This document shows positions 1-11,538 of a stretch of DNA of 64,000 nucleotides, one piece after another. The position numbers and the translations under genes are program-made. The notes under the pieces are model-generated. The model had not been told where the DNA came from. It did no database searches and saw nothing but the letters and a program-made list of their open reading frames with translations. The stretch spans positions 3,782,001 to 3,846,000 of the forward strand of contig QCXZ01000001.1 in NCBI GenBank assembly GCA_025024175.1. The letters are read 5' to 3'. The DNA comes from Rhyzopertha dominica (lineage: Eukaryota > Arthropoda > Insecta > Coleoptera > Bostrichidae). Numbering within the stretch: position 1 is the first letter of the stretch; every line of letters starts with the position of its first letter.

Positions 1-2145
1 GTGATACAATCATTAAATTTAGTATAAAAGGTATGCCTTATACCATTATTGCCTACAAGTTTTGTCTTTGCAGCTTTTTTGAATGAATAATAATTATAAA
101 ATTAAAAGTTCCTCATAATTAACAGTTGCTTTAGCCCAACTAGTTACTAATACTGATAAGAAAAACGAAAACTAATTACTCCTGTATAATCATCAAAAGG
201 GGATTGCTAAAAAATTGAAATTTAAGTAAAATGAGCGACATCTTTATGTTTGTTTGATGTTAAAAATGAGGTCACAGTTTACTTTAAAAGGTCAAGTTTC
301 ACTAACACCTACACTGAATTTAACAAATTGGAGCATTAACAATCTAAATATTTCATGTTATCTGCATTACAATGCTTATTTATTATAAACACATACATGG
401 ACTTTTGGATAATTACTAGTCAATATATAACCCTTTAAATATTAAAATTAAGTAACACAATGAGGTAAGTAACAACACTGTCAAACTGAATTTAGTATTG
501 TGCAAGTTAAATCAAATTAATTAAAGAGTGTCATAATATTTGTTGTTGCAACGATGAATTTGAAAAAGGAATTCTATTTATTAAAAATATAAATATGCAG
601 TTAGTAAATAAATCGACACAAAAATATAACCTTTTGCATTTTTTTTGTTAATAAATAATTCCTCCTCTACAAAACTAGAAAAATACCGCTCATCATAATT
701 AGGTAAAGCTTGAATATTTAAATGTATAACTCTTAGTGCTCTGCTAAAAGTTAACAAGTTTTTCGCTACAATAAAAATAATGTAATCACCGCAAATAATT
801 CAACATGAGATACTTCCAGCCAAGTGATTCAGCAAAGGTAGGTTTAGAGTATAATATTGTGCGTATTTTAAAATGGATTATCGTCAAAGCATACTTTATG
901 GCAGACAACAGCAACAAAGCGCATGATGCACTTGACTTCAGCAAATGCCAGTGCCAATTTACAATTAACTTAATACGTAATATGCACATAATACACAAAT
1001 TTAACAAAAACACAAAGTTGAAATTATTTTAACTTTACGCAGGTTTTGTGTAGACCCGTAATAATCATATTTTTACATACAGTTATTGTGAACACATTCA
1101 TGAACATGTATGAGCCTTCTTATTTTGACGTATTATAGAAATTTGGTTACTTACGTATTACGTATTATGTTAATTTCGAATTGGCACTTAAAGTTCAGTT
1201 GTATAAATTTTAAAATAATATTAAAAGGACAGAAGAAAATATTTTAGGTTTGAAGTATTTCAAATATCCCAAAATGGACATTTGCAGATTGATTTAGAAA
1301 CCACTGAAAATAATCATCTATTCATGATATCAACAATTGGCAATCAGTTGCTGTTGGCATCAGTTTATCACTTCAAGTATTATAATCAATGGTACTACAA
1401 ACCAGACCTAACTGTTATATTTGTCATTCTATTTTTTAAGTTTAAAAGCATATACAATTGTTTTCTCAAGTAAGTTGCCGATGCCTGCACTATAACTATG
1501 CAAGGGTGTTCTCGCTAACAGTCTACAATAACAAACTTTTTCATTTGAAGTTGTGGGACAGTGCTTTATTAAGTGGAACAGTTTCTTTATTTTATAAAAA
1601 AAAAATAATTCGGAATCAACTAACCAACCACATAGTTTACTAAAACTTTGTTATTTGAAATGGAACAACCCCATTCTAAATACAAGAAACTTCCCCATTT
1701 AAGCCACTATTCGAGGATTTGAAACAAAAAAATTAGCCATTGAACACTAGTTATCCAGCATAAAATATTTCAAAACCAGATGACTGTAAAGTATTGGTTT
1801 AATTCAAAAAAGAATTGGGAAACCTCCTTGTTTGCACCAGTATTTAAAGACCTCCAATTAAAAAGTAAACTATTGTAGATAGTTTGTGTGAATAGCCTGT
1901 ATTTTTTAACTTTTAAAATTACCTAACAACCCTTTATCAATGCTGTTTTATTTGCTGCCGAATCTTCTTCAGAAGAGCTTACTTCGTACATGATAGTATG
2001 ACCAACTAAGTGTGTAAATAAGCGAAATTTTGTGTTTTTGAAATTGTGCGTCTTAATTTTTTAATACACCGACGTTAAATACATACTAATAGTTAATTAT
2101 CATTGCAATTATGGCAATGATTTTTAAATCCCAACACTTTTCCTA

Positions 2146-2838
2146 AGGTTGTCGACATGGGGCAGCAAACAACCTTAAAATTTCAGGAAAAAAATGTGAA
2201 AACACAATTTTTTTATGTTGTTTTCTGGTTTTCGTTTCTCCAAAAATAATCCGATCTTAGTGAAACTTGGTGGAAGTATACCTTTCTGTACATAAAATAA
2301 TCACGATTTTGTCACATTAAAAAGAATCAAGGTGTTTCCGAGTAATTTTTCCTATACAATCGAATGGTGTAATCAGTTTTTAGTTTTCAATAATTTTATC
2401 AATTTATTAGCAATCACTGAAAAAATTGATGGTTGCAAATCATTTTTCTTTCTTTTGTATCTTTGGGCTGGGCTGTTCNTGAATTCTGACAACAGGTTTG
2501 ACAGTTTTTTTTCTAATAGATTTAGGCTTTAAACCAAAAAATATGAATATTTTGAAAGTACCTTGATTTTTTTAATCCAAAAATATGAGGCATAGAAATT
2601 TACCTATATTTTCACCAAGTTTCATTAAAACTGGATTATTTTTGTGGAAAGAAAAAATAATACACGAAAAAAAGTAAATTTTTCGATTATTTTTTTCGTA
2701 AAACTAATCTATAAACGTGTAACAAGATGATCGTTCCCGAATATACAAACTTGAATTATTTACATGTTTTAATATCATAGTTAAAAAAATCTGGCAACTG
2801 GTCGTTTTTGTTCACACCTCCATGTGGCAACCCTGGAC
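2146..2838. mobile_element. Fold-back MITE-like element
   Basis: Long imperfect inverted arms face each other. Sequence at 2236-2280 (AAAAATAATCC, then GAAACTTGGTG) returns reverse-complemented at 2607-2655. The outer ends also pair: GGTTGTCGACATGGGG at 2146 against the complement of CCATGTGGCAACC near 2822-2836. No coding capacity is seen. A related element sits at the same relative place in copy 2 (about 8725-9830), so insertion predates the segmental duplication. No target-site duplication could be fixed by eye. Confidence 0.6.
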
Positions 2839-3345
2839 ACTAAATATTTCGGATGACAGTTGCAAGAACGAGATCGAAAATTGTTCTTTTGTTTCTCATA
2901 ATAATCAAGTTGGACTTAGTTGGCGGGAATGATATAGGGGTTGTGTGATGGTATATCAAAAATATGCAAAGTAAGTGTGATTTTTGGCCCTTAGTTAATG
3001 CTTAAATGTGGTAAAAAACGAACGTTAGCGTTTGTGATCAGACGATCCAGCAATTAGCGCGGTAAGCCTACTTTGATTCATAAAATTTTGTTACCTCAAC
3101 CTCACTACAGCAGATATTTGTTGCTACGTGTTTTTTTGCAACATTTTAACACAGCCAAATGGTGTATTGCTCCAAATCATTAGCTCTTAATGCCTTTTTT
3201 GATATTTTCAATCGATTAACGCACGATCGCAATCGGAAATCTCGTAATTTGTATCGATTGATCTGCGTGATGAGTCAGCACTATTTGATACAGGTAAAAT
3301 TAGCTAATTTGTTGTTTTAACATAGTTTTTTTTTACTAAATCTGG

Positions 3346-3354
3346 TATAAATAG
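3346..3354 (+). promoter_or_regulatory. Candidate TATA box
   Basis: TATAAATAG is followed by less AT-rich sequence, a typical insect TATA setting on the plus strand. The equivalent position in copy 2 (about 10501) reads TCTAAACAG, so the box is absent there. No coding exon could be tied to it; the first few hundred bases downstream contain only short frames. It could be a chance match in AT-rich DNA. Confidence 0.25.
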
Positions 3355-3756
3355 CACCACTGGAGTACATTGAGGGTAGCAGAAGCCATATTCAAGGTGT
3401 TAGTATTGCAGCTCAGAGATTAGGTTTTGCAGGTTCGTAGAAGCTTCGCAGCTGGTAGGGTCAACTTCGGAAAAGTGACTGCGAAGTGTATTAGAGCCAT
3501 CGTTGGGTGGAATCGACTTACTATCTGTTGAAATTTTGCAAATCGAGTTGTTTCATTTGTTATTTTAGTGTAAATAGTTACTGTGATGATAAGGCGATAC
3601 TTGAAGATAGAAAAAATGTTATCGCAGCTCATCTTATGGTAAAATTAAGCTATTACTACGTGGTTTGGTAAAAAGATTAAGAAGTTTTAGTCATTTTGAA
3701 AACATTAAAAGCTCCTGATAGTCATCACAATTTCTGTTAGGCCGTATTATGATAAT

Positions 3757-3978
3757 ATTTATATATATTTAAGTAATCGTAGACATTACTTCAAAGTCTG
3801 TTTTATGTACAAAGTTTTGCACTATGTGTGATTCGCCTTTAAATAGTATGTTAGCTAGCTGTAACTGTGTTTCTGGAAATGTACGAATGATTTAGATAAC
3901 TAGATACCTATTTGTACACATAACTGTTTGATGTAACGGCTTCACCGCGAATAAACATATTATTATATTATTATTATT
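3757..3978 (+). mobile_element. Short insertion with AATAAA and (ATT)n tail, probable LINE 3' end
   Basis: Copy 2 reads straight through this point (GATAATACACC near 10900), while copy 1 carries about 220 extra bases that end with AATAAA at 3950-3955 and an ATT microsatellite. A short 5'-truncated insert with a microsatellite tail is typical of non-LTR retrotransposon 3' ends. There is too little sequence to name a clade. Confidence 0.5.
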
Positions 3979-4403
3979 ACACCATAAGCTGCTTTATTGT
4001 TTTTCGATAATAGTATATTATGGTGTATTTTTTTACCAGCTGAAATTTTGATCAGGTCAGGTCGTGATATTGTTAGCAGCTTATGGTCTATAGATTATGG
4101 CCTGAACTGCATAAATTTTGGTTAATTTGCAAAAATTTTATGTTGTGAATGGCCAACCTGCTAATTAGATTTGTTCCATAATAGTTGTGGCACAGGCCTA
4201 TACAGTTTTTCTGCTCTTTACAGTTCGAAATGCTCAGCTGCTCATCAGAAGTGGTTAGCTTGTAAACTACCGTAGATTTGAACCACCATGCAACAGGCTT
4301 TGGTTACAGTACAACTTCATATGATGAAGTACAAAAGGTAAGCGGAGCATAGTACTGGTAACTAAAAACTAACAATGAATTTCAAAATTAAAATCATACT
4401 TAC

Positions 4404-4471
4404 GTTAATGGTGATGTTACGTCAATCCCATTGTTATAAATGTTGTTTCTCTTGTTTGGATGGCAGCATCC
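4404..4471 (-). pseudogene. Duplicated 68 bp exon, copy 1 (probable relic)
   Basis: The segment is bounded on the minus strand by an acceptor (TTGTTCACAG) and a donor (GTAAGTATG). It is exactly as long as the exon at 13245-13312 and lies at the equivalent place in the older tandem copy. A translation containing NNIYNNGIDVTSPL resembles NTFYRNEIDLRSPL of the other copy, but in a different phase. The neighbouring exon (equivalent of 14008-14209) is missing and the next downstream acceptor AG is lost. It therefore looks like a decayed duplicate. Confidence 0.4.
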
Positions 4472-5319
4472 CTGTGAACAAGAAACTGTGTTAGAGCATT
4501 GATGTATTTTTTTGTGCAATTGAACTTACATCTTAGTAAGTATTATTCAAAACCTATGTTTTTTTCTACTTATCCATACGAGCATTTCAAAACACAAAAA
4601 GTGTATGAAACTGTCTTGTTAATTAACAGTTGCCCAGTTAGTTACCAATACTGATAAGAAAAACGAAAAATAATTATCCCTATATAATCAAAACGAGATT
4701 GCAAGAAAATTGCTATATATTAGAAATTGCGTGTGCTATTCTACTTACTTGAAATTTAAGGAGATAGATATGCATTCGAGCCTTATGCTTAAATACCTTT
4801 TGTTGATAGTAAGTTTAATATTCTACGAAATGAGTTTCTTTGTTTGTTTCATGTTAAAAGGTTTAACGAGAGTGACATTGTTATAGATCACTTAAAAAAT
4901 CAAGTTCTGGTAACACCTATACCGATTTTAACAAATTGAAGCATTAATGATATAAATATTTTATGCTATCTGCATTACAATGTGTATTATTATAGATACA
5001 TAAAAAATATTAATAATGTTGATAAAAATTTGAATAAGACCCTTACTAGTCAATATATAACCCTTTAAATATTGAAAGTAAGTGTAAAAACAATGAGGTA
5101 AGTACATAATGACACCGTCAATCTTAATTTAGTATTGTGCAAATTAAATCAACTTAATTGAAGAATGTCAAAAAATTTGTTTTTTCAATGATAAATTTAA
5201 AAGGGTATTCTATCTTTTACAAAGAAGTACAGTTATATACAGTTTTTGCAATTTTCTGTTGATAAATAGTTTCTCCTCTTTACAAAACTAGAAAATTACT
5301 GCTCATGATTATACTTGTA

Positions 5320-6215
5320 GATTCTATTTTATCAGGGCGTCGGTCTCAATAAATTACAAATCCTTTTATCTTTTCGCCAAGCTTTCGGAGGTATTTGCCT
5401 CCTTCGTCAGGGCCTAAAATCTTTTATTTAATTTATACACAAACTACATGTAACAATTACTTCTTGTTATGGATTAATTAAGGGCGCTGAACAGGATCAC
5501 ATAAACCAACTACAAAGTAACAGAAATCGAATAAATTATTTGTAACTTTAAGGGAATTTACATTCAAAAATAATAATATAATCATGCGAAATTGACAAAA
5601 CATACAAATAATAGGTATAACTTGATCAATTTCGATGACATGAAGAATGCAAGCAGGCACAACGACGGTGATTATTAAACACGAAAATTTTTAAAATGGA
5701 ATAAATAGGTGAAAATTTTTGATAAGTTGTTAATATCACTTCTTTTATTTATGCTATTTGTTTGTTTATTAATATGTACCATTTCCAGAAACAGTCATTT
5801 TTTAAATTTATTTCTTTGTCTAAAATTGCGGGATCCTCAAAATTGAATGTATGATCCAAATCGAAACAATGATTAAAAATTACTGATGTTGATTTTCCAT
5901 TTAAAACGTCTCTTTTATGTTCTTTTAATCTATCATTCAAATATTTGCAAGTCTGCCCAACATAAACATATAAATCATATAAACAATGTTAGTAAGATCT
6001 CCAATTTTAGTTTTTGACTTTAATTTTGAAAATAAATCCCCAACTCTAATGAGATGGTAATAACTTACTTGAACATTACAGAACTTTACTAATAATTTAT
6101 TTCTAAGACCTTCAATATAAGGAATGGTATAAAATTTGGAAAATTTATTTGTAGAAACCACTTCGTCAGTCACTCCAACAGCAGAGCTCTCATGTCTCGT
6201 TATTGGTTATTTATT
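5320..6215 (-). mobile_element. Truncated Penelope-like element (GIY-YIG part and 3' tail)
   Basis: Minus-strand frames at 6173-5937 and 5940-5749 carry the RT-to-endonuclease linker (IPYIEGL, then LFSKLKSKT) and a GIY-YIG-type stretch (NIVY, then VGQTCKYLNDRLKEHKRD in shifted frames) as in Penelope-like retroelements. The RT domain itself is absent. A frameshift separates the two parts. Downstream on the same strand is a hammerhead-like core at 5383-5410. Copy 1 of the segmental duplication lacks this insert (around 705), so it inserted after the duplication. Not functional. Confidence 0.75.
5383..5410 (-). ncRNA. Hammerhead-ribozyme-like core in PLE tail
   Basis: On the minus strand the segment reads CTGACGA (5410-5404), then a hairpin with GGAGG and CCTCC arms (5403-5387), then GAAA (5386-5383). 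This order (CUGANGA, stem II, GAAA) is the conserved hammerhead core. Hammerhead motifs are known in the terminal repeats of Penelope-like elements. One unpaired A follows CUGACGA, and the cleavage-site strand was not fixed, so activity is uncertain. Confidence 0.45.
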
Positions 6216-8724
6216 AAAATGTAATTTAACTCTTAGTGCTGCCTAAAGATTTTTGGCTACAATAAAAATAATGGTATCACCGCAAATAATTCGACATCAG
6301 ATACTTCCAGCAACGTGATTTACCAAAGGTAGGTTTAGAGTATAATTGTTTAAGTACTTTAAAAACGGATATGGTTAAAGCATACTTTATGGCAGACAAC
6401 AGCAACTTATCTCATGACCAACTGGAGTTAAGCAAATGTTGAATGGTTAAGACTTCTTAAGAAGTTTTTAGCTTTGATAAAAAATTGCCTTTGCTATTTA
6501 TAGGGTGTCCCATGACTTGATGGCCAAACTGAAACCATAGATTGTAGATAAAAACAGCTGAGTGTTTTTTTTAATTTAATTTTGTGAACCTATTTGAATT
6601 TTGTCATGTTTTCTTATCAGCAGTCAATGTGTATTCCTCATTGTCATGAGGGTCATATAAATTCAATTTTACACAATTGCANATCTACTTCTTTTTACCA
6701 TTATCTAACAAAAAGGCTGCCCAAAACAAAAGCACAGTAAGTGTAAAAATGTTAGAATAAAATTATACAGATATTGTGTTGGATTTTAGGAACAACCCAG
6801 CTAGATTGTAGATGCTGTGTTTGTGTATGGGTTTAAAACAGTTAGTAGAAACGATAAAACTGCCATTGCCAGCGTAAAAGTTGCACATAAACACAGTATG
6901 TAGTAGCATCACACTATGTCAATAAGTGTCAATATGTCACTCATAGGTGACAATACGGCTTGAAGCACTATCACAAAACGTGCTGCTTGAGGGGTGTTCA
7001 GTGGAGCCGTTGTTACACTAAAAGAAATACGGTTGTCCAGCACCGGAGCTGTTCGAAGCTACTCTGTTTCCCAAAAGGAATAGCCCTAATATCTAGATCG
7101 ATTGGACCAAAAACATTTATATTCAAACTTACTTCCTGAGGGAGCTACGGTTTCTTAAAGATGCAACACCAAACACAGTTGTTATTTAATTTCTCTGAAA
7201 CTTCAGGGTATAATTAAATGACATTACTTACATTTACCAAACATTATGTGATAAATAATATGGTCTAAGAATAATTACAATATTTTATTTATAAACAGGT
7301 AAAAATGGAGGGGTGGGGGTAAAAATCATTATAATATTTTATGTTTGTTTTGTGATATGCTTTCCTGAGGAAGCAAATTTAGATATAGATATTATTGGTC
7401 CAATTGAATTGCCTCTAGAATCTATGGTTTCACTTTGGCCATTGGGTATAAATGAGAGCAGCTTAAAATTCATCTTAAGGATTTCAAATACAGTCAGTTT
7501 ATCACTTCAATTATTATAATCAATGCTACTACAAACCAGACTTAACTATCACATTTGACATCTTTTTTTCAAGTTCGATTTCTCAAGTAAGTTGCCGATG
7601 CCTGCTCTATAGGTATGCAAGGGTGTTCCCGCTAACAGTCTACAATAGCAAACTTTTTTATCTGAAGTTGTGAACCAGTGTGCTTCATTAAATGGGATAG
7701 TTCTTTATTTTTCGACAAAAAACTATTTACGACCACTACTACTACATGAATACTTTGTTATTTGAAATAGAGCGACCCCATTCTAAATACAGTAAGGGGA
7801 ACTTCCCCATTTAAGTCACTATTCCAGGACATTCAACAAAGAAGTTTGCCACTGAACACTAATTATTGAGCATAAAATCCAAAGGACCAGTATAGTTTCC
7901 TATGTTCAACAGTTATACAGAAAGGTACAAGTCCAACCCTGTATAATATATATTTAAAAATCAATAATGTTAAATATAATAATAAAGAATGAAGAAACAA
8001 CAAGACTAAATCTAATATGTAATTCTTCTCAGTCAGTTCTTTATTAGAAAATTTGGGATATCTTGATAACCGATAGAACAAGCTTCAATCATGCGTAACA
8101 AAAAAAGAAGAAAGGATTTTACAAAAGTATCTTAGAATAAAGCATAAATAGAGAAAGAACTTTACTGTAAGAAATGTCCCTTCAACAAGAATATTGCAGT
8201 ATAGCAAAATAAATAGAATTTGTTTCCAATTTTACTCAAATTTGTTCGAAATATCTTCATTTACTGTTTAATAAACATTACCAATGTCAGGGATTTTTTG
8301 GTTGTGAACTAGATTTGTCAAAATTATGATATGTATTATATATCTCAGTACTTTTTTGTTTAATTAAAAAAAGAATAGAGAAACTTGCCTGTTTGCACCA
8401 GTATTTGAAGACCTCGGATAAAAAAGTTGTAGACTGTTGTACATAGTTTGCATGAATAACCTGTATTTCCTAACTTTTAAAATTACCTAACGACCATTCT
8501 TTTGCACATGCTGTTTTATTTGTTGCTGAATCTTCTTCAGTAGAATCAGCATCTTACATGATCCACTATAGTATGACCAACGAAGTAGGTATACAAGCGA
8601 AATCTTTAGTGTTTTTGAAATTGCGTCTTAATTTTTTAATGCACCTACATTAAATACGTAATAATAGTTAATTATCATTGTAATTATGGCAATAATTTTT
8701 AGGTCTAACACTTTTTCATAATCT

Positions 8725-9832
8725 TGTCAACACGGGGCAGCAAAAAACCTCAAAATTTCTGAAAAAAAAATTAAAAAATCAATGAACTGTTATCCTTGAT
8801 TTGGGTCTAAAAGCCATCGTCGGTTGGAATTGCTTCCTAACGTTTCGCTAGCACGAGTGGCAAGCTTCTTCAGAGGTCCTTCCAGCACCGGAGATGGAAG
8901 GACCTCTGAAGAAGCTTGCCACTCGTGCTAGCGAAACATTAGGAAGCAATTGCAACCGATGACAGCCTTTATACCCGAATCAGGACAACAGTTCATCGCC
9001 TGGCCGCGAAATCCTTAACCAATTTGTTAAACAATCAATTTTTTAAATTATTTTTCAGTTTCTTTCAGTGAAATTTGGTGAAAGTATACCTTCCTGTACC
9101 TGAAATAACCACAGTGTTTTCAGTTTAAAATAATCCAGTGTAATTAGTTTTTAGTTTTCAATAATTTTACCAATTTATTATCAATCACAGAAAAATGAAT
9201 GGTTACAAGTAATCTTTATTTCTTTTGTGTTTTTAGCTGGGCTGTTTTTGAATTGTGACAACAGGTATCTTTAATTTATCAAACACTTTGTCAAAGCAAA
9301 TATTTACAATTTTTTCTAGTGGATTTAGGCTTTAAACAGGAAAACATGAATATTTAGGAAATACCTTTTTAATCAATAAAAGAATTGTGATTATTTCAAG
9401 CATAGAAATGTGTTTTCACCAAGTTTCATTAAAATTGGGTTAATTTTGTGAAAATGCAAAAAAACAAACGAGAAAACAAGAGAAAATTCACTTTTTCGCT
9501 TTTTTCTGGAAATTCTAAGGTTATATTAAAAAGTGAGCAGGTAGAAGTATTGATTTTTGCATTGTCCACAACTTTTGCATTGGATACTTTTTGTTTTGAT
9601 GTCAGCTTTTGTCGAAAATGGCATGAATGCGATTATTTTTTCGTAAAACTTGTCTACCAAACTCGGACATTTTAACACACCTTTTTGCCATTGTAATATG
9701 TAAGAAAATTACTGTTCGCGAATATACGGACAAACTTTAATTATTTGCATGTTATTCTTTAATGCCCACAGTTAAAAAAATCTGGCAACTGGTCATTTTT
9801 GTTCGCACCTACATGTGGCAACCCTGCGCACT
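8725..9832. mobile_element. Fold-back MITE-like element, copy 2, interrupted
   Basis: Counterpart of the element at 2146-2838. The same outer motifs occur (TTGTCAACACGGGGCAGC near 8726; CATGTGGCAACCC near 9813-9825), along with the same internal AAACTTGGTG-type arms. It is interrupted at 8782-8996 by a fold-back made of PLE-tail sequence. Nothing coding was recognised; the 75-codon plus frame at 9448-9675 has no counterpart in copy 1. Confidence 0.5.
8782..8996. repeat. 102-bp-arm palindrome of head-to-head PLE tails
   Basis: Arms 8782-8884 and 8895-8996 are reverse complements with few mismatches around a 10-base loop. Each arm contains CTGAAGA, a stem-loop, then GAAA (right arm 8906-8912 and 8933-8936), the order of a hammerhead core, followed by GCAATTGC-type sequence. 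The organisation resembles two Penelope-like tails joined head to head. It is absent from copy 1. It could be a hairpin-forming insertion product or an independent fold-back element. Confidence 0.6.
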
Positions 9833-11538
9833 ATATGTTTCAGTTGACAGTTGCACAAGAAGTTTTTATTTTATTGATACGTGTTACGAGACGGCCGAAT
9901 TAAATACAAACTCTAAAAATGTGTAATTTATCGATAGGTGCTATGCATCTTTAAATCCAGTCGTTTTTTGTAGTTGTCAATCATTTTTTAAGTTTATTAC
10001 AAGATTGCTCTATTTACGACGACAAATGACAATCATAGGCCATCTTTTTCTTTTGGTTTTAACAGAAGAAGCCAAGATTTTGTAGTTGGCGGGAATGATA
10101 TAGGGGTGGTGTGACCGTTTATCAAAAATATGCAAAGTAAGTGTGATTTTTGGCCGCTAATTAATGTTTAAATGTGGTAAAAAACGAACGGTAACTTTTG
10201 TAATCAGACGATCCAGGAATTAGTGCGGTAAGCCTACTTTGATTCATGAAATTTTGTTACCCCAACCTCACTGCCGCACTCATAATCGTTGTTACGTGTT
10301 TTTTGCAACATTTTAACGCATCCAAGTGTTGTAGTGCTCCAAATCATTAGCTCTTAACGACTTTTTTGATATTTTCCATCGATTAACGCTTGATCGCAAT
10401 CGGAAATCTCGTAATTTATATCGATTGATCGGAATATATTCGTGCTGAGTCATCCTTATTTGATACAGGTAAAATACGCGTTTTTTTTTTACTAAATCTG
10501 GTCTAAACAGCACCAGTGAAGTACATTGAGGGTAGCAGAATCCATATGCATGGTGTTAGTATTGCAGCGCAAAGATTAGGTTTTGCAGGTTCGTTAAAGC
10601 TTCGTAGCCGGTAGTCAACTTTGGAAGACTGACTGCGAAGTTTATTAGAGTCATCGTTGGGTGGAATAGACTTACTATCCGTTGAAATTTTGCAAATCGA
10701 GTTGTTTCATTTGTTATTTTAGTATAAATAGTTGCTGTGGTGACAGGGCGATACTTGAAAATCGAAAAAATGTTAACGCAGCTCATGTTATGGTAAAATT
10801 AAGGTACTACTATGTGGTTTGGTTAAAATATTAAGAAGTTTTNCTCCCAATAACATTTTTGCGGTTCTGCCAAAATTCCTATAGGTTAGGCCACGTTATG
10901 ATAATACACCATAAGCTGCTTTAATGTTTTCTATGCTAAAAGAAAATTTGGTTTTCGAACTTCGACTGTCAAATTTATATCATANCAATACGACTNTTGC
11001 ATAAGTATAGGCTTGAAGGNGTAAACGAAATACAGAAGGNTTTTGCAATCGCTATNTTCAAGTTTAACTGTACTATACCTATTTAATGTGAAAAATAATT
11101 GCACATTACTTTTGTATGCATTGAAGGCAGTTAAAGGTAAAAAAGAACATGCAGTCAAACATTGGAGGTTGTTTATGTTTATTGTAACTAACTTTTTTTT
11201 GAATCTTGAATTCACGTGACTGGCTGGCCTATTAGAGTTTGATATTTTGTAAATAATTATCAACTTCACTAAGATCTGTTACCTGCTTCGCTAAATTTCA
11301 TACTTGTGTAAAAAAAAATGTATGCAATTGTTTCTTGTTTTAATTTTTATCAAAGATGTCTTTGATTTTCATATAATATAATATAGGGCCCAATAACATT
11401 ATTTTGGTTGGTAAAACTCTAACTCAAGATGAAATATTATAAAACAAACAGCATATGGAAATAAACAACTATTAAAAAAAAGTTATATTTTCGTCTTATG
11501 TCTGTTGTATGCTACAACTGCTTAAGTGTTAAAAAATA

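Larger units (their letters stand above)
100..4540. repeat. Segmental tandem duplication, copy 1
   Basis: This segment aligns in order with 4615-14350. Matching landmarks are 121/4625, 800/6290, 1385/7515, 1480/7590, 1920/8480, 2760/9725, 2930/10085, 3345/10500 and 4190/12995. Divergence is moderate with many indels, so the duplication is not recent. Copy 1 lacks the PLE, the PLE-tail fold-back and the nested MITEs of copy 2, but carries its own short insertion at 3757-3978. No intact long reading frame is present. Apart from the sub-features listed separately, it is AT-rich sequence with nothing recognisable. Confidence 0.8.

Noticed and set aside
3420..10786. Minus frames 3632-3420 and 10786-10556 as a conserved protein pair
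   Set aside because: They are similar because the DNA is duplicated. Most differences between them change the residue and the 3' ends diverge, so there is no sign of purifying selection.
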